Shown here: piece by piece, positions 1 to 7,949 of the stretch
How positions within the stretch are numbered: the stretch's first letter is position 1
Layout of the letters: each line of letters opens with the position of its first letter
Origin: Hymenobacter sublimis
GTDB lineage: Bacteria; Bacteroidota; Bacteroidia; Cytophagales; Hymenobacteraceae
Reading direction: 5' to 3'
NCBI RefSeq assembly: GCF_023101345.1
Contig: NZ_CP095848.1
Location: forward strand, 4,180,001 to 4,244,000
DNA length: 64,000 bases
The notes under the pieces: model-generated
Databases searched by the model: none
Told to the model about the DNA's origin: nothing
Seen by the model: only the letters and a program-made list of their open reading frames with translations
Position numbers and translations under genes: made by a program

Positions 1-2
1 CC

Positions 3-581
3 GAGCTGGTGCAATTTGCCATGTACGGCGAAGAGGTAGCCTCCGGAGTGCGCCACGCCGACAACATTGCCCCGGCCATTTACGGCGGCGTAACCCTGAT
101 TCGGGCCACTACCCCCACGCCCGACATTGTAGCGCTGGATGCCCCGCCCCTGTTCGTGACGGTTGTGCACCCGCAGATTGAAATAAAAACTTCCGATGCC
201 CGCAAGATTCTGAAGCAGGAAGTGCCCCTGCGCGACGCCATCCGGCAGTGGGCCAACGTGGGCGGGTTAGTGGCCGGCCTGCTCCAGCACGATTACGCCC
301 TGATTGGCCGCTCCCTGGAGGACGTGATTGTGGAGCCTGTGCGCAGCATTCTGATTCCAGGCTTTCAGGATGTGAAGGAGGGTAGCCGCATTGCCGGGGC
401 CCTGGGCGGCGGTATCTCCGGCTCGGGCCCCTCCTTGTTTATGCTCAGCCAGGACGAAGCCACGGCCCGCGCCGTAGAAAACGTCATGCACGCCACTTAC
501 CAGCGCCTCGGCCTCGACTACCTCACCTACCTGACCACCATTAACCCGGTGGGCTGCCAGGTGCTGGTCGATGAAAACTAA
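3..581 (+). CDS. thrB: homoserine kinase, C-terminal part (5' end outside window)
   Basis: Phosphorylates L-homoserine to O-phosphohomoserine, the substrate of the next gene, in cytosolic threonine synthesis. The frame is open to the window edge, so the start and the N-terminal ATP-binding half are missing; about 192 codons remain. Visible are the SGVRHADNIAPAIYGG stretch and the glycine-rich GGGISGSGPSLFML motif, both typical of the GHMP kinase C-terminal half. The stop lies 83 bases before thrC, so the two are probably co-transcribed; a thrA-type aspartate kinase/homoserine dehydrogenase would be expected upstream but cannot be seen. Confidence 0.93.
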   Translation, partial: ELVQFAMYGEEVASGVRHADNIAPAIYGGVTLIRATTPTPDIVALDAPPLFVTVVHPQIEIKTSDARKILKQEVPLRDAIRQWANVGGLVAGLLQHDYALIGRSLEDVIVEPVRSILIPGFQDVKEGSRIAGALGGGISGSGPSLFMLSQDEATARAVENVMHATYQRLGLDYLTYLTTINPVGCQVLVDEN

Positions 582-664
582 GACGCTGCTTTTCCCGCCG
601 CGGGCCGGCCTCCGAAACCCTATCCATCATCCTGGCCAGCTTCTCCTTCCTACCTCCGATTACC

Positions 665-1969
665 ATGCGTTACTACAGCCTTAACCGCCAGGCCGCTACT
701 GTTGACTTTGACGCGGCTACCGTGGCCGGGCAGGCCCCGGACGGGGGCTTGTACTTCCCCGAAACTATTCCGCGCTTTCCGGCCGGCTTCGTGGAGCAGC
801 TGCCCCAGCTGGCTCCTGCCGAGGTGGCTTTCACGGTGCTACAGCCCTATGTGGGCAGCACCATTCCGGCCACCGAGCTGGGCCGCATCTGCGAAGAAAC
901 CGTCAGCTTTCCATTTCCGGTGGTGCCAGTTACCGCACGAATCAGTGCCCTGGAGCTGTTTCACGGTCCTACCCTGGCGTTTAAGGATGTGGGCGCCCGC
1001 TTCATGAGCCGCTGTCTGGGCTACTTTTCCCGCCACGAAACCCGGCCCGTTACGGTGTTAGTAGCCACTTCCGGCGACACGGGCGGAGCCGTGGCCAGCG
1101 GGTTTCTGGGCGTGCCCGGCGTGGAAGTTGTGATTCTTTACCCATCCGGCCGGGTAAGCCCGGTGCAAGAGCAGCAACTCACGGCTCTGGGCCAGAACAT
1201 CCGGGCCCTGGAGGTGCAGGGCAACTTCGACGACTGCCAGCGCCTAGTGAAGCAGGCGTTCCGCGACCCGGAGCTGCTGGCGCGGCGGCGCTTTACCTCG
1301 GCCAACTCCATTAATGTAGCGCGGTGGCTGCCCCAGCAGGTGTACTACTGCTACGGCGTGGCCCAGACCTTGGCGGCCACCAACCAGCCGCCGGTGGTAG
1401 CCGTGCCCAGCGGCAACTTCGGCAACTTGTGCGCGGGGCTGCTGGCCTACGTTTCGGGGCTGCCGGTGGCGCACTTTCTGGCCGCCTGCAACGCCAACGC
1501 CGCCGTGCCGGCTTACCTTACCAGCGGGCAGTACGCCGCCCGGCCGGCCGTGCCTACCCTTTCCAACGCCATGGACGTGGGCGACCCCAGCAACTTTGGC
1601 CGCATCCTGGAGCTGTTCCGCCACGAGTATCCCGTCATTCGGGACCTGCTCAGCGGCTACTCCGTTTCGGATGCCGACACTAGCGCCACCATCCGGCGGG
1701 TACACGAGCACACGGGCTACCTGCTGGACCCCCACGGCGCCGTGGCCTATTTCGCCCTGGAAGACTACCTTAGCCAGCAGCCCGAAGCCCGCGGTATTTT
1801 CCTGGAAACGGCCCATCCGGTGAAGTTTCCGGCCGCCGTGGAGCCGGCTATCGGCCAGCCCGTGCCGGTGCCCACTGAGCTGCAAGCCCTGTTGCGCCAA
1901 CCCAAGCGCAGCACCTTGCTAGCCCCCGAGTACGAAGCCTTGCGCACCTACCTGCTGGAAACGGCGTAG
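665..1969 (+). CDS. thrC: threonine synthase
   Basis: PLP enzyme converting O-phosphohomoserine to threonine and phosphate. 434 residues, the normal length for the bacterial class. The PLP-lysine motif FHGPTLAFKDVGARF places the Schiff-base Lys at about residue 107. SGDTGGAV and the later SGNFGN motif fit the phosphate and cofactor sites. The ATG at 665 starts the family-typical N-terminus (MRYYSLN...), and it follows thrB directly, so the pair is the end of a threonine operon. No odd features. Confidence 0.97.
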   Translation: MRYYSLNRQAATVDFDAATVAGQAPDGGLYFPETIPRFPAGFVEQLPQLAPAEVAFTVLQPYVGSTIPATELGRICEETVSFPFPVVPVTARISALELFHGPTLAFKDVGARFMSRCLGYFSRHETRPVTVLVATSGDTGGAVASGFLGVPGVEVVILYPSGRVSPVQEQQLTALGQNIRALEVQGNFDDCQRLVKQAFRDPELLARRRFTSANSINVARWLPQQVYYCYGVAQTLAATNQPPVVAVPSGNFGNLCAGLLAYVSGLPVAHFLAACNANAAVPAYLTSGQYAARPAVPTLSNAMDVGDPSNFGRILELFRHEYPVIRDLLSGYSVSDADTSATIRRVHEHTGYLLDPHGAVAYFALEDYLSQQPEARGIFLETAHPVKFPAAVEPAIGQPVPVPTELQALLRQPKRSTLLAPEYEALRTYLLETA

Positions 1970-2082
1970 GTTTGCGGCCGCCCGCTCCGGCCCGTAAAGC
2001 AGCTGAAATCATCTGGGGGTAGCTGTTGGTTGAATGCCCGGAAGTGCGTCCCTTTGCCTGCCGTCTTTAAACCCGTTGTCTT

Positions 2083-2763
2083 ATGCGTTTGCTGTTCCGC
2101 ACCGCCCTGCTTTTACTGCCTCTTTCCGCCTGTAACTCCGACCAGGTAGAGCACCTGAGCAACACCAAGGAGCTGGCCGTGGAAGCCGAGAACTGGCAGG
2201 TAAAGCGCATCATGCCCAAAGACTTACTACGCGCCACCGGCTGGGCTGGCGACTCTTTAACGCGCACCGCCGAGCGGGAGCTGCGCCAGGTGCTGGCCGC
2301 CAAGCTGCAGGAAGGCGGCGTAGCGGCGGCCCTCCCCTTCTGCCGGCCCGCCGCCCTGCCCGCCACCGATTCGCTGGCCACAGTGCTGCAGGCCGCGCTG
2401 AGCTGGAGAAGCCCGCGGCCGCGCAACCCCGCGCACCGGGCCGCCCTCCCGCCCGCTGACCTCAACGCTGCCGACACTACAACCCGCCGCGTAGCCCGCC
2501 CCGCCACCGAGGAGTTTACCTACCAACGCCCCGTGGTACTCAATGATGCCGTGTGTTTGCGCTGCCACGGCGAGGTAGGCCAGGACATTGCGGCCGCCGA
2601 CTACGCCCTGATTCAGAAGCAGTACCCCCAGGACCAAGCCACTGGCTACCGGCTGGGCCAGAGCATGGGCGTGTGGCGCGCCAGCTTCAAGCGCAGCGGC
2701 GTGGCAGAACTTTATACCATGAAAACCCGCAAGGTGATGAAGAAGCGCAAACCGCTTTTTTAG
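2083..2763 (+). CDS. DUF3365 (Tll0287-like) lipoprotein with one CxxCH haem site
   Basis: 226 residues with a lipoprotein signal ending LLPLSAC, so the mature N-terminus would be a lipidated Cys at about residue 17. A single c-type haem motif CLRCHG lies at about residue 159, followed by a short stretch resembling the DUF3365 / Tll0287-like fold (QYPQDQATGYRLGQSMGVWRASF). Proteins of this type are thought to be redox or haem sensors in the periplasm or outer membrane; the partner is unknown. It has its own upstream gap of 113 bases after thrC and is followed by two dispersed palindromes, so it is probably monocistronic. Confidence 0.75.
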   Translation: MRLLFRTALLLLPLSACNSDQVEHLSNTKELAVEAENWQVKRIMPKDLLRATGWAGDSLTRTAERELRQVLAAKLQEGGVAAALPFCRPAALPATDSLATVLQAALSWRSPRPRNPAHRAALPPADLNAADTTTRRVARPATEEFTYQRPVVLNDAVCLRCHGEVGQDIAAADYALIQKQYPQDQATGYRLGQSMGVWRASFKRSGVAELYTMKTRKVMKKRKPLF

Positions 2764-2790
2764 GCTGCGCGCACGGTAGCCGAACAAGCT

Positions 2791-2887
2791 GTCATGCCCG
2801 AAGCGGAGCCGCAGCATCTCGCTCGCATTGTTGAGGTAGCATGGCAACGTCAGCACGCGAGATGCTGCGGCTCCATGCTGCATCACG
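2791..2887. repeat. dispersed palindrome, GCATCTCGC family
   Basis: Inverted arms at about 2791-2822 and 2857-2887 with cores AGCCGCAGCATCTCGC and GCGAGATGCTGCGGCT. The loop includes GTTGAGGTAGC and CAACGTCAGCACGC, which recur in the copy at 37977-38080. Arm ends begin GTCATGC, as in the other members. Confidence 0.8.
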
Positions 2888-2960
2888 GCCTTACGTTGAG
2901 GTAGAACTTGTTCAAAGTTAGTCAGCCTGATTTTCATCTAAAAACCTGAAAAACAGCCGA

Positions 2961-3042
2961 TTGTCATTCCGAGCCGGAGCGAGGAATCTAGCTTAGGCTC
3001 CTAATGATAACCCAAGTTCTTTGCTTCCGCTCGGAATAACAA
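2961..3042. repeat. dispersed palindrome, GAGGAATCT family
   Basis: Arms begin TTGTCATTCCGAGC (2961) and end GCTCGGAATAACAA (3042), with the conserved GAGCGAGGAATCT core. Related to copies at 28853, 30281 and 35186. Several mismatches, so this is a degraded copy. Confidence 0.75.
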
Positions 3043-3131
3043 CTGGCAATACCATGCAGACACTACCGCGCTTATTACTTGCTTATTAGCCCGTTGCCTT
3101 ACTTATCTTTCCTGTACTCAGAAAAGGCGTT

Positions 3132-3941
3132 ATGTATTCTAGAAGCCTGCTTTTCCTGCTAACCAGCGTTTTAATTCTCAGTGCTACCCTATCGGCCGTG
3201 GCGCAACAGCCCGATTCTAGCCGCCGCCCGCTACTTACCAGAGCCATGGCGGCGGCTAGGCCCTACCGGGTGCTTGGGCCCGACAGCGTAGCCTTGTTTT
3301 ATACCGCTGAGTATGAGTTGTGTCCGCCGGGCTGCGCCAGCATCCGGCGCCACGCTCGCCTGGATAGCACCGGCCTGTTTTTCGGGTACGTGCGCGACTA
3401 CTGGATGCACACGGCCCAGCCGGCCCTAGTCGGCGCGTATAAGAATGGGCAAAAGGAAGGCGTATTTGAAGTATTTCACCCCAATGGGGAGGTAGCCACC
3501 CGAGCCTATTACCGCGCGGGCCGGCCGGTAGGTACCTGGGCCTACTGGTATGCTTCGGGCCAGAAACGACAGATTCTGAGCTTTGGGACGGGCGATACGC
3601 TACTCATTCAGCAGTTTTGGACCGAAGACGGGCAACCGCTAGTGCGGGATGGCCAGGGCACCTGGTACCGCACCGACGCCGGCCTGCGCATAGAAGGCAG
3701 CGTACTTAAGGGCTTGCCCACCGGCCGCTGGCGGGTGCGCGAAACAACAGGGCGCCAGAGTATTAAGGCAGAGGAGCTGTTCTTCAAAGGTCGCTTTCGC
3801 GGGGGTAGCGCGCGGCCTTCCGGGGAGTTCTACTACGACCGGTCGCGCATTTATATCACGGACCTGGACAGCTACAGCGAGGCCGAACGCTTTTCTTTGC
3901 GCCCGGCCTGCCCACCAGAGCCGGCAGCTGGGGCCAAGTAA
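3132..3941 (+). CDS. exported MORN-like repeat protein
   Basis: 269 residues with a Sec signal peptide (hydrophobic stretch about residues 4-24, cleavage near AVAQ). The middle (about residues 100-215) has repeated units of the type YKNGQKEGVFEVFHPNGEV and YYRAGRPVGTWAYWYASGQ, typical of the MORN-variant / toxin-antitoxin-YwqK repeat family, which forms extended beta structure. Function unknown; likely periplasmic or surface. A short GC hairpin follows the stop. Confidence 0.7.
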   Translation: MYSRSLLFLLTSVLILSATLSAVAQQPDSSRRPLLTRAMAAARPYRVLGPDSVALFYTAEYELCPPGCASIRRHARLDSTGLFFGYVRDYWMHTAQPALVGAYKNGQKEGVFEVFHPNGEVATRAYYRAGRPVGTWAYWYASGQKRQILSFGTGDTLLIQQFWTEDGQPLVRDGQGTWYRTDAGLRIEGSVLKGLPTGRWRVRETTGRQSIKAEELFFKGRFRGGSARPSGEFYYDRSRIYITDLDSYSEAERFSLRPACPPEPAAGAK

Positions 3942-3966
3942 GCCCGCACTGCGCGGAAGTGCGGGC
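3942..3966 (+). terminator. GC-rich hairpin after the MORN-like gene
   Basis: GCCCGCACT pairs with AGTGCGGGC around a six-base loop, directly after the stop codon. There is no T-run, so termination is uncertain. Confidence 0.4.
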
Positions 3967-4020
3967 GGCGTTCTACTGAGGAGCCCAACCTTCCGGGCTG
4001 TTTTCTAGTTTGGGCAGGGT

Positions 4021-5301
4021 ATGACTACTGCCGCTCCCTCTTCTCAACTGCCCATTCTTATCATTGGGGCCGGTATGGCCGGCCTGACTTGCGCCTGTTA
4101 CCTGCACCGCGCCGGCCGGCCCGTGCTGGTGCTGGAAGCCGCTGATGCGGTGGGAGGCCGCGTCCGGACGGATGTCACGCCGGAGGGTTTCCGCCTCGAC
4201 CGGGGCTTTCAGGTGCTGCAAACCAAGTACCCCGAGGTTCAGCACCTCATGGACTACGGCGCCCTGCAACTGCGGGCGTTCCGCTCCGGGGCCGTCATTC
4301 GCCTGCCCGATGGTCAGCAGACTACCCTGGTAAACCCACTGCAACAGCCAACCGCTGCGTTTTCGGCGCTTACCTCGCGGGTTGGCACTTTGCCTGACAA
4401 GCTCCGACTCGCCAGCTTGGTGCAGCACGTGCGCGGTTTCAGCAGCGGGCAGCTCATCAGCCGCAACAGCACCAATCAGCTCGACACCCTAACGTTTCTG
4501 CGCCAGTATGGCTGGAGCGAGCAAATCATTCAGAACTTCTTCCGGCCCTTTTTCGGGGGCGTATACCTCGACCGGAGCCTGGGCACGGCCGCCAACTTCT
4601 TCGAGTTCGTGTTCAAGCAATTTGTGGAAGGCGAGGCTGCCCTACCTGCCCTGGGTATGCAGCAAATTCCGGAGCAACTGGCGGCTCGCCTGCCCCAAGG
4701 CAGCGTCCGGCTGCAGGCGCCCGTGAGTGCCATCGACGGCACTACGGTACACCTCGCCGATGGTACTACCTACGCAGGCGCGGCCGTAGTTGTGGCCGTT
4801 GATGGAGAAGCCGCCGCCCGTCTGCTGCCGCCCGCGGCCGATGCCCCGGCCCGGCAGTGGCGCCGCACTACCTGCACCTACTTTGCGGCCCCGGCTACGG
4901 CCGCCCGCCCCGATAAGCTGCTGCGGCTCAACGCCTCCCCTACGGGCCTGGCGCATAACGTGGCCTTCCCTTCCGACGTGGCGCCGCACTACGCCCCGGC
5001 CGGTCAGCAGCTCGTTTCAGTGAGCACGCACGGCGAACATGGCCTTTCCGAAGACGAGCTTACCGCGCAACTGCGGCAGGAATTAACCGCTTGGTTTGGT
5101 CCGGCTGCCGCGCAGTGGCGGCATCTGCGTACTTATTTTATTCCCTACGGCCTGCCCGTGTACGCGCCCGGCCAGCCCGCCCGCCAGATGCTGAAGCTCG
5201 GCGAAACCCTGTACCGGTGCGGCGACCATACGGCCTACCCCTCCTTGAATGCAGCCATGGCTTCGGGCCGGGAAGTAGCCGAAGCCATTCTGAGTTCCTA
5301 G
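4021..5301 (+). CDS. FAD-dependent amine oxidase / phytoene-desaturase-like oxidoreductase
   Basis: 426 residues. The N-terminus carries the dinucleotide-binding signature ILIIGAGMAGLTCACYL (about residues 11-27), then LEAADAVGGRVRTD, the second FAD motif of the flavin amine oxidase / protoporphyrinogen oxidase superfamily. The C-terminus has RCGDHTAYPSLNAAMASGRE, the last FAD-contact motif. Substrate cannot be assigned; relatives act on amines, carotenoids or porphyrinogens. It converges with xth across a hairpin at 5326-5377 and has no co-directional partner close by. Confidence 0.85.
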   Translation: MTTAAPSSQLPILIIGAGMAGLTCACYLHRAGRPVLVLEAADAVGGRVRTDVTPEGFRLDRGFQVLQTKYPEVQHLMDYGALQLRAFRSGAVIRLPDGQQTTLVNPLQQPTAAFSALTSRVGTLPDKLRLASLVQHVRGFSSGQLISRNSTNQLDTLTFLRQYGWSEQIIQNFFRPFFGGVYLDRSLGTAANFFEFVFKQFVEGEAALPALGMQQIPEQLAARLPQGSVRLQAPVSAIDGTTVHLADGTTYAGAAVVVAVDGEAAARLLPPAADAPARQWRRTTCTYFAAPATAARPDKLLRLNASPTGLAHNVAFPSDVAPHYAPAGQQLVSVSTHGEHGLSEDELTAQLRQELTAWFGPAAAQWRHLRTYFIPYGLPVYAPGQPARQMLKLGETLYRCGDHTAYPSLNAAMASGREVAEAILSS

Positions 5302-5325
5302 CTCCGGCACTCAGGCCGCCTGAAC

Positions 5326-5377
5326 CACCAGAGCCGCTACTCCTGCCTCCAACGAGGTAAGAATAGCGGCTCTGGTG
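5326..5377. terminator. hairpin between convergent genes
   Basis: CACCAGAGCCGCTA (5326-5339) is perfectly complementary to TAGCGGCTCTGGTG (5364-5377), with a 24-base loop. It lies between the stops of the oxidoreductase and xth and could stop transcription from both sides; no strong T-run. Confidence 0.55.
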
Positions 5378-5395
5378 ATTCTATATGGGTAGCGC

Positions 5396-6166
5396 TTAGA
5401 GGCTTAGCACGAGCTGAGCCGGGCAGTGGTCAGAGTGGACTACATCGGGGAGCAAGTGGGCTTCCTGAATGCGGGGCTGCAACTGCTGGTCTACCAGCAA
5501 GTGGTCGAGACGCCAACCCACGTTGCGGGCGCGGGCACCGGCCCGGTAGGTCCACCAGGAGTAGTGGCCGGTAGCGTCGCCGTGGTAGTGGCGGAAGGAA
5601 TCGGTGTAGCCATCGGCCAGCAAATCCTGGAACCACTGCCGCTCCTCCGGCGTGAAGCCAGGGCTCTGCTGATTGGCCTTGGGGTTGTGCAGGTCGATGT
5701 CGCGCTGACAACAGTTAAAGTCGCCCCCAATGATAAGGGGCGGCGTGCCGGCAGCCTGTAGCTCGCGCACGTAGCGCCGGAAAAAATGCAGCCATTCTAC
5801 CTTAAACGCTTGGCGTTCCGCACCACTGGTTCCCGAAGGCATGTACACATTCAGCACGGAGCACTCCGGGAAATCGAGGCGCAGTACTCGGCCTTCGTCA
5901 TCATACAGCGCCGTTCCGCAGCCTTCTACCACCGCCAACGGCTCCTGTTTCGAGAACGTGGCTACCCCGCTGTAGCCGGGCTTACGGGCCGGGTGTAGGT
6001 AGGCGTGGTAGCCCAGAGCCACCAGCCCTGATACATCGAGCGGCTCCCGCCCAGCCTTGATTTCCTGAAGACAGAGCACATCTGGCTGAGCCTCGCGCAC
6101 CCAGTCCACCAGCCCTTTGCTCAGGGCCGAGCGCAGGCCATTCACGTTATAGGAAATGATATTCAA
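5396..6166 (-). CDS. xth: exodeoxyribonuclease III
   Basis: AP endonuclease / 3'-5' exonuclease of base excision repair, 256 residues, full length. Motifs in order: NVNGLRSA, LQEIKA (metal-binding Glu), GYSGVATF, GGDFNCC (catalytic Asp-Asn), GWRLDHLLV and HSDHCP (catalytic Asp-His). It is the last gene of a probable three-gene minus-strand unit with the genes at 6210 and 6566, 43 bases after the preceding stop. Confidence 0.95.
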   Translation of the reverse strand: MNIISYNVNGLRSALSKGLVDWVREAQPDVLCLQEIKAGREPLDVSGLVALGYHAYLHPARKPGYSGVATFSKQEPLAVVEGCGTALYDDEGRVLRLDFPECSVLNVYMPSGTSGAERQAFKVEWLHFFRRYVRELQAAGTPPLIIGGDFNCCQRDIDLHNPKANQQSPGFTPEERQWFQDLLADGYTDSFRHYHGDATGHYSWWTYRAGARARNVGWRLDHLLVDQQLQPRIQEAHLLPDVVHSDHCPAQLVLSL

Positions 6167-6209
6167 GGGTAGGGACTGTGTAAATTAGGTATGAAGCCTT
6201 GCTTAAGGC

Positions 6210-6563
6210 TTACTCCTGAGAATCGAAATACTCTAGAATGTGCCACTTCAGCATCCGTTCCTGCTCCTTGAGGTTGGCAAACGGTACGGGGTGCACCAGC
6301 CGGTAGTGGGGCCAGCCTTCCTCGTCCACCTGCTCCAGCTCGTAGTAGCCCGAGAGGCTGAACAGGCGGCAGGTAGCAATGTGCATCAGGTCCTGCTTCT
6401 GCTCCTTGGTAAACGGGCCGGCGCCCTGGCCCAGTTCCTGCACGCCAATGAGCAGCAGTAGCGCGTTCAGGTCGGGCTTTTTGCCGAACCGCTCCCGCAA
6501 CTGGTTCATCAGCTCCCACCAGCGCTGCTCGAACTGGGCCTCGGTTTCCTGGGGGTCCAGCAT
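6210..6563 (-). CDS. conserved hypothetical protein, 117 aa
   Basis: I cannot assign a function. 117 residues, acidic, no signal peptide or membrane segment. The sequence has a helical N-terminus (TEAQFEQRWWELMNQLRERF) and a compact core around LLLIGVQELGQ and HIATCRLFSLSGYYEL. Its ATG is two bases after the stop of the carboxymuconolactone-decarboxylase gene, and xth follows 43 bases on, so it is almost certainly co-transcribed and translated with both. Confidence 0.75.
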   Translation of the reverse strand: MLDPQETEAQFEQRWWELMNQLRERFGKKPDLNALLLLIGVQELGQGAGPFTKEQKQDLMHIATCRLFSLSGYYELEQVDEEGWPHYRLVHPVPFANLKEQERMLKWHILEYFDSQE

Positions 6564-6565
6564 GG

Positions 6566-6943
6566 TTACGCGTCGTGGGAGTGGGGTGGAGCCAGCGCGC
6601 CGGCCTCCTCTTTCAGTACCTCCCAGTACTCCACGGCGCGGCGGAAGTGCGGAATCACAATGCTACCCCCAATCAGGTTGGCAATGGCAAAGACCTCGTA
6701 GATTTCCTCATCGTTGATGCCTTCCTCGTAGCACTTGCCCAGGTGGTATTTGATGCAGTCGTCGCAACGCAGCACCATAGAGCAGGCCAGGCCCAGCATC
6801 TCCTTGGTTTTTACGTTCAAGGCACCCTCCTGGTAGGTATTGGTATCGAGGTTGAAAAACCGCTTAATCACCTTATTATCAGCCGCCATGATCTTTTCGT
6901 TCATGCGCTGGCGGTAGTCGTTAAATTCTGAGACGAGGCTCAT
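6566..6943 (-). CDS. carboxymuconolactone decarboxylase / AhpD-like protein
   Basis: 125 residues if started at the ATG at 6943; a longer in-frame start at 7021 adds 26 residues that look non-native (basic, no domain), so I chose the shorter one. The motif LACSMVLRCDDCIKYHLGKC has the C-x2-C plus His arrangement of the AhpD / CMD superfamily, whose members are peroxidase reductants or small decarboxylases. The acidic loop NDEEIYEVFAIANLIGG is also typical. First gene of the unit with 6210 and xth, suggesting an oxidative or DNA-repair setting, but that is inference. Confidence 0.85.
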   Translation of the reverse strand: MSLVSEFNDYRQRMNEKIMAADNKVIKRFFNLDTNTYQEGALNVKTKEMLGLACSMVLRCDDCIKYHLGKCYEEGINDEEIYEVFAIANLIGGSIVIPHFRRAVEYWEVLKEEAGALAPPHSHDA

Positions 6944-7152
6944 AGAAAGGCAAGGATTGAAATGAACAAAAACGCCGCTTGACCGCACGGCAGCGGGCAC
7001 CTCCCGTCGGTTTGCCAGCATTGAGGGCCGGACGCATTTCGAGGAGTCGGGTTTAAACCTTAAAATTAGGGAGAAGTTCGCCAGCGTCCTGCCAAGGGCT
7101 GGTGCGCTGGCTACCTATTCCCGTACTCCGCTATTTTTATTTCTCCTATTAG

Positions 7153-7857
7153 ATGCCGTTTCCTACCCTGCTCGCTGACTTTGTTGGGCTCGTATTTCCG
7201 CAGGTCTGTCTGGCTTGTCAGGACCCATTAACCCGAGGCGAAGACCACCTATGCACGCCCTGCCGGGCCCAGCTGCCCTACACAGACTACCACCGCCTAC
7301 CCGCCGAAGACAACCCGTTGGCCCGCCGCTTCTGGGGCAAACTCCCCATTGAACACGCCTTTAGCTACCTGCGCTTTCAGAAGCACGGCCGCGTGCAGCA
7401 CCTTCTCCATCAGCTCAAATACCGCGGTCAGCAGGACGTCGGGCGGGTGTTGGGGCGCTGGTACGGGCAGGAGCTAGCCGAAGCGGGCTTCTCCACGGCC
7501 TTCGACCTGATCCTGCCCGTTCCGCTCCATGCCCGCAAGCTGGCCCAGCGCGGCTACAACCAAGCCGACAGCTTTGCCCAGGGTCTGGCTACCGGCTTGG
7601 GCTGCCCCTGGCAAGCCGATGGCCTGCGCCGCATCACCGGTACCGAATCACAAACCCGCAAAAACCGCCTGGAGCGTTGGCAGAATGTGGCCGAAGTTTT
7701 CGAGGTAGCGCAGCCGGTACTGGTAGCCAGCCAACGGATTCTTATGGTAGATGACGTGCTAACCACGGGCGCTACCTTAGAAGCCTGCGCTGCCGTGCTG
7801 CTAGCCGCTGGGGCCGCCACCGTTAGCATTGCTACCATTGCCACAGCGGACCGATAG
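7153..7857 (+). CDS. ComF family protein (phosphoribosyltransferase-type)
   Basis: 234 residues. The N-terminus has two paired cysteine sets (CLACQ...CTPCRA) forming the zinc-finger-like double-zinc-ribbon seen in ComF. The C-terminal half is a phosphoribosyltransferase fold with the PRPP loop ILMVDDVLTTGATLEACAAVL. ComF proteins are needed for DNA uptake in naturally transformable bacteria. Single gene, with a strong terminator 38 bases after the stop. Confidence 0.9.
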   Translation: MPFPTLLADFVGLVFPQVCLACQDPLTRGEDHLCTPCRAQLPYTDYHRLPAEDNPLARRFWGKLPIEHAFSYLRFQKHGRVQHLLHQLKYRGQQDVGRVLGRWYGQELAEAGFSTAFDLILPVPLHARKLAQRGYNQADSFAQGLATGLGCPWQADGLRRITGTESQTRKNRLERWQNVAEVFEVAQPVLVASQRILMVDDVLTTGATLEACAAVLLAAGAATVSIATIATADR

Positions 7858-7894
7858 GGCGCTACTTAGGTTCCCGCTAAAAAAGCTGTAAAGC

Positions 7895-7925
7895 AAAAAA
7901 GCCGCTCCTTGCGAAGCGGCTTTTT
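7895..7925. terminator. bidirectional rho-independent terminator
   Basis: A-run, GCCGCT / AGCGGC stem and T-run (AAAAAGCCGCT at 7896-7906, AGCGGCTTTTT at 7915-7925). It serves the comF-like gene on the plus strand and gldJ on the minus strand. Confidence 0.85.
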
Positions 7926-7949
7926 CATGTCAGGCCGAGGCCAACGGTA

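Larger units (their letters stand above)
2764..3131. other. intergenic gap with two palindromic repeats
   Basis: A 368-base gap with no convincing gene. It holds two unrelated dispersed palindromes (2791-2887 and 2961-3042, listed separately). A near-match to the Bacteroidota -7 box (TATCTTTC, about 3102-3109) lies just before the next gene. Confidence 0.6.
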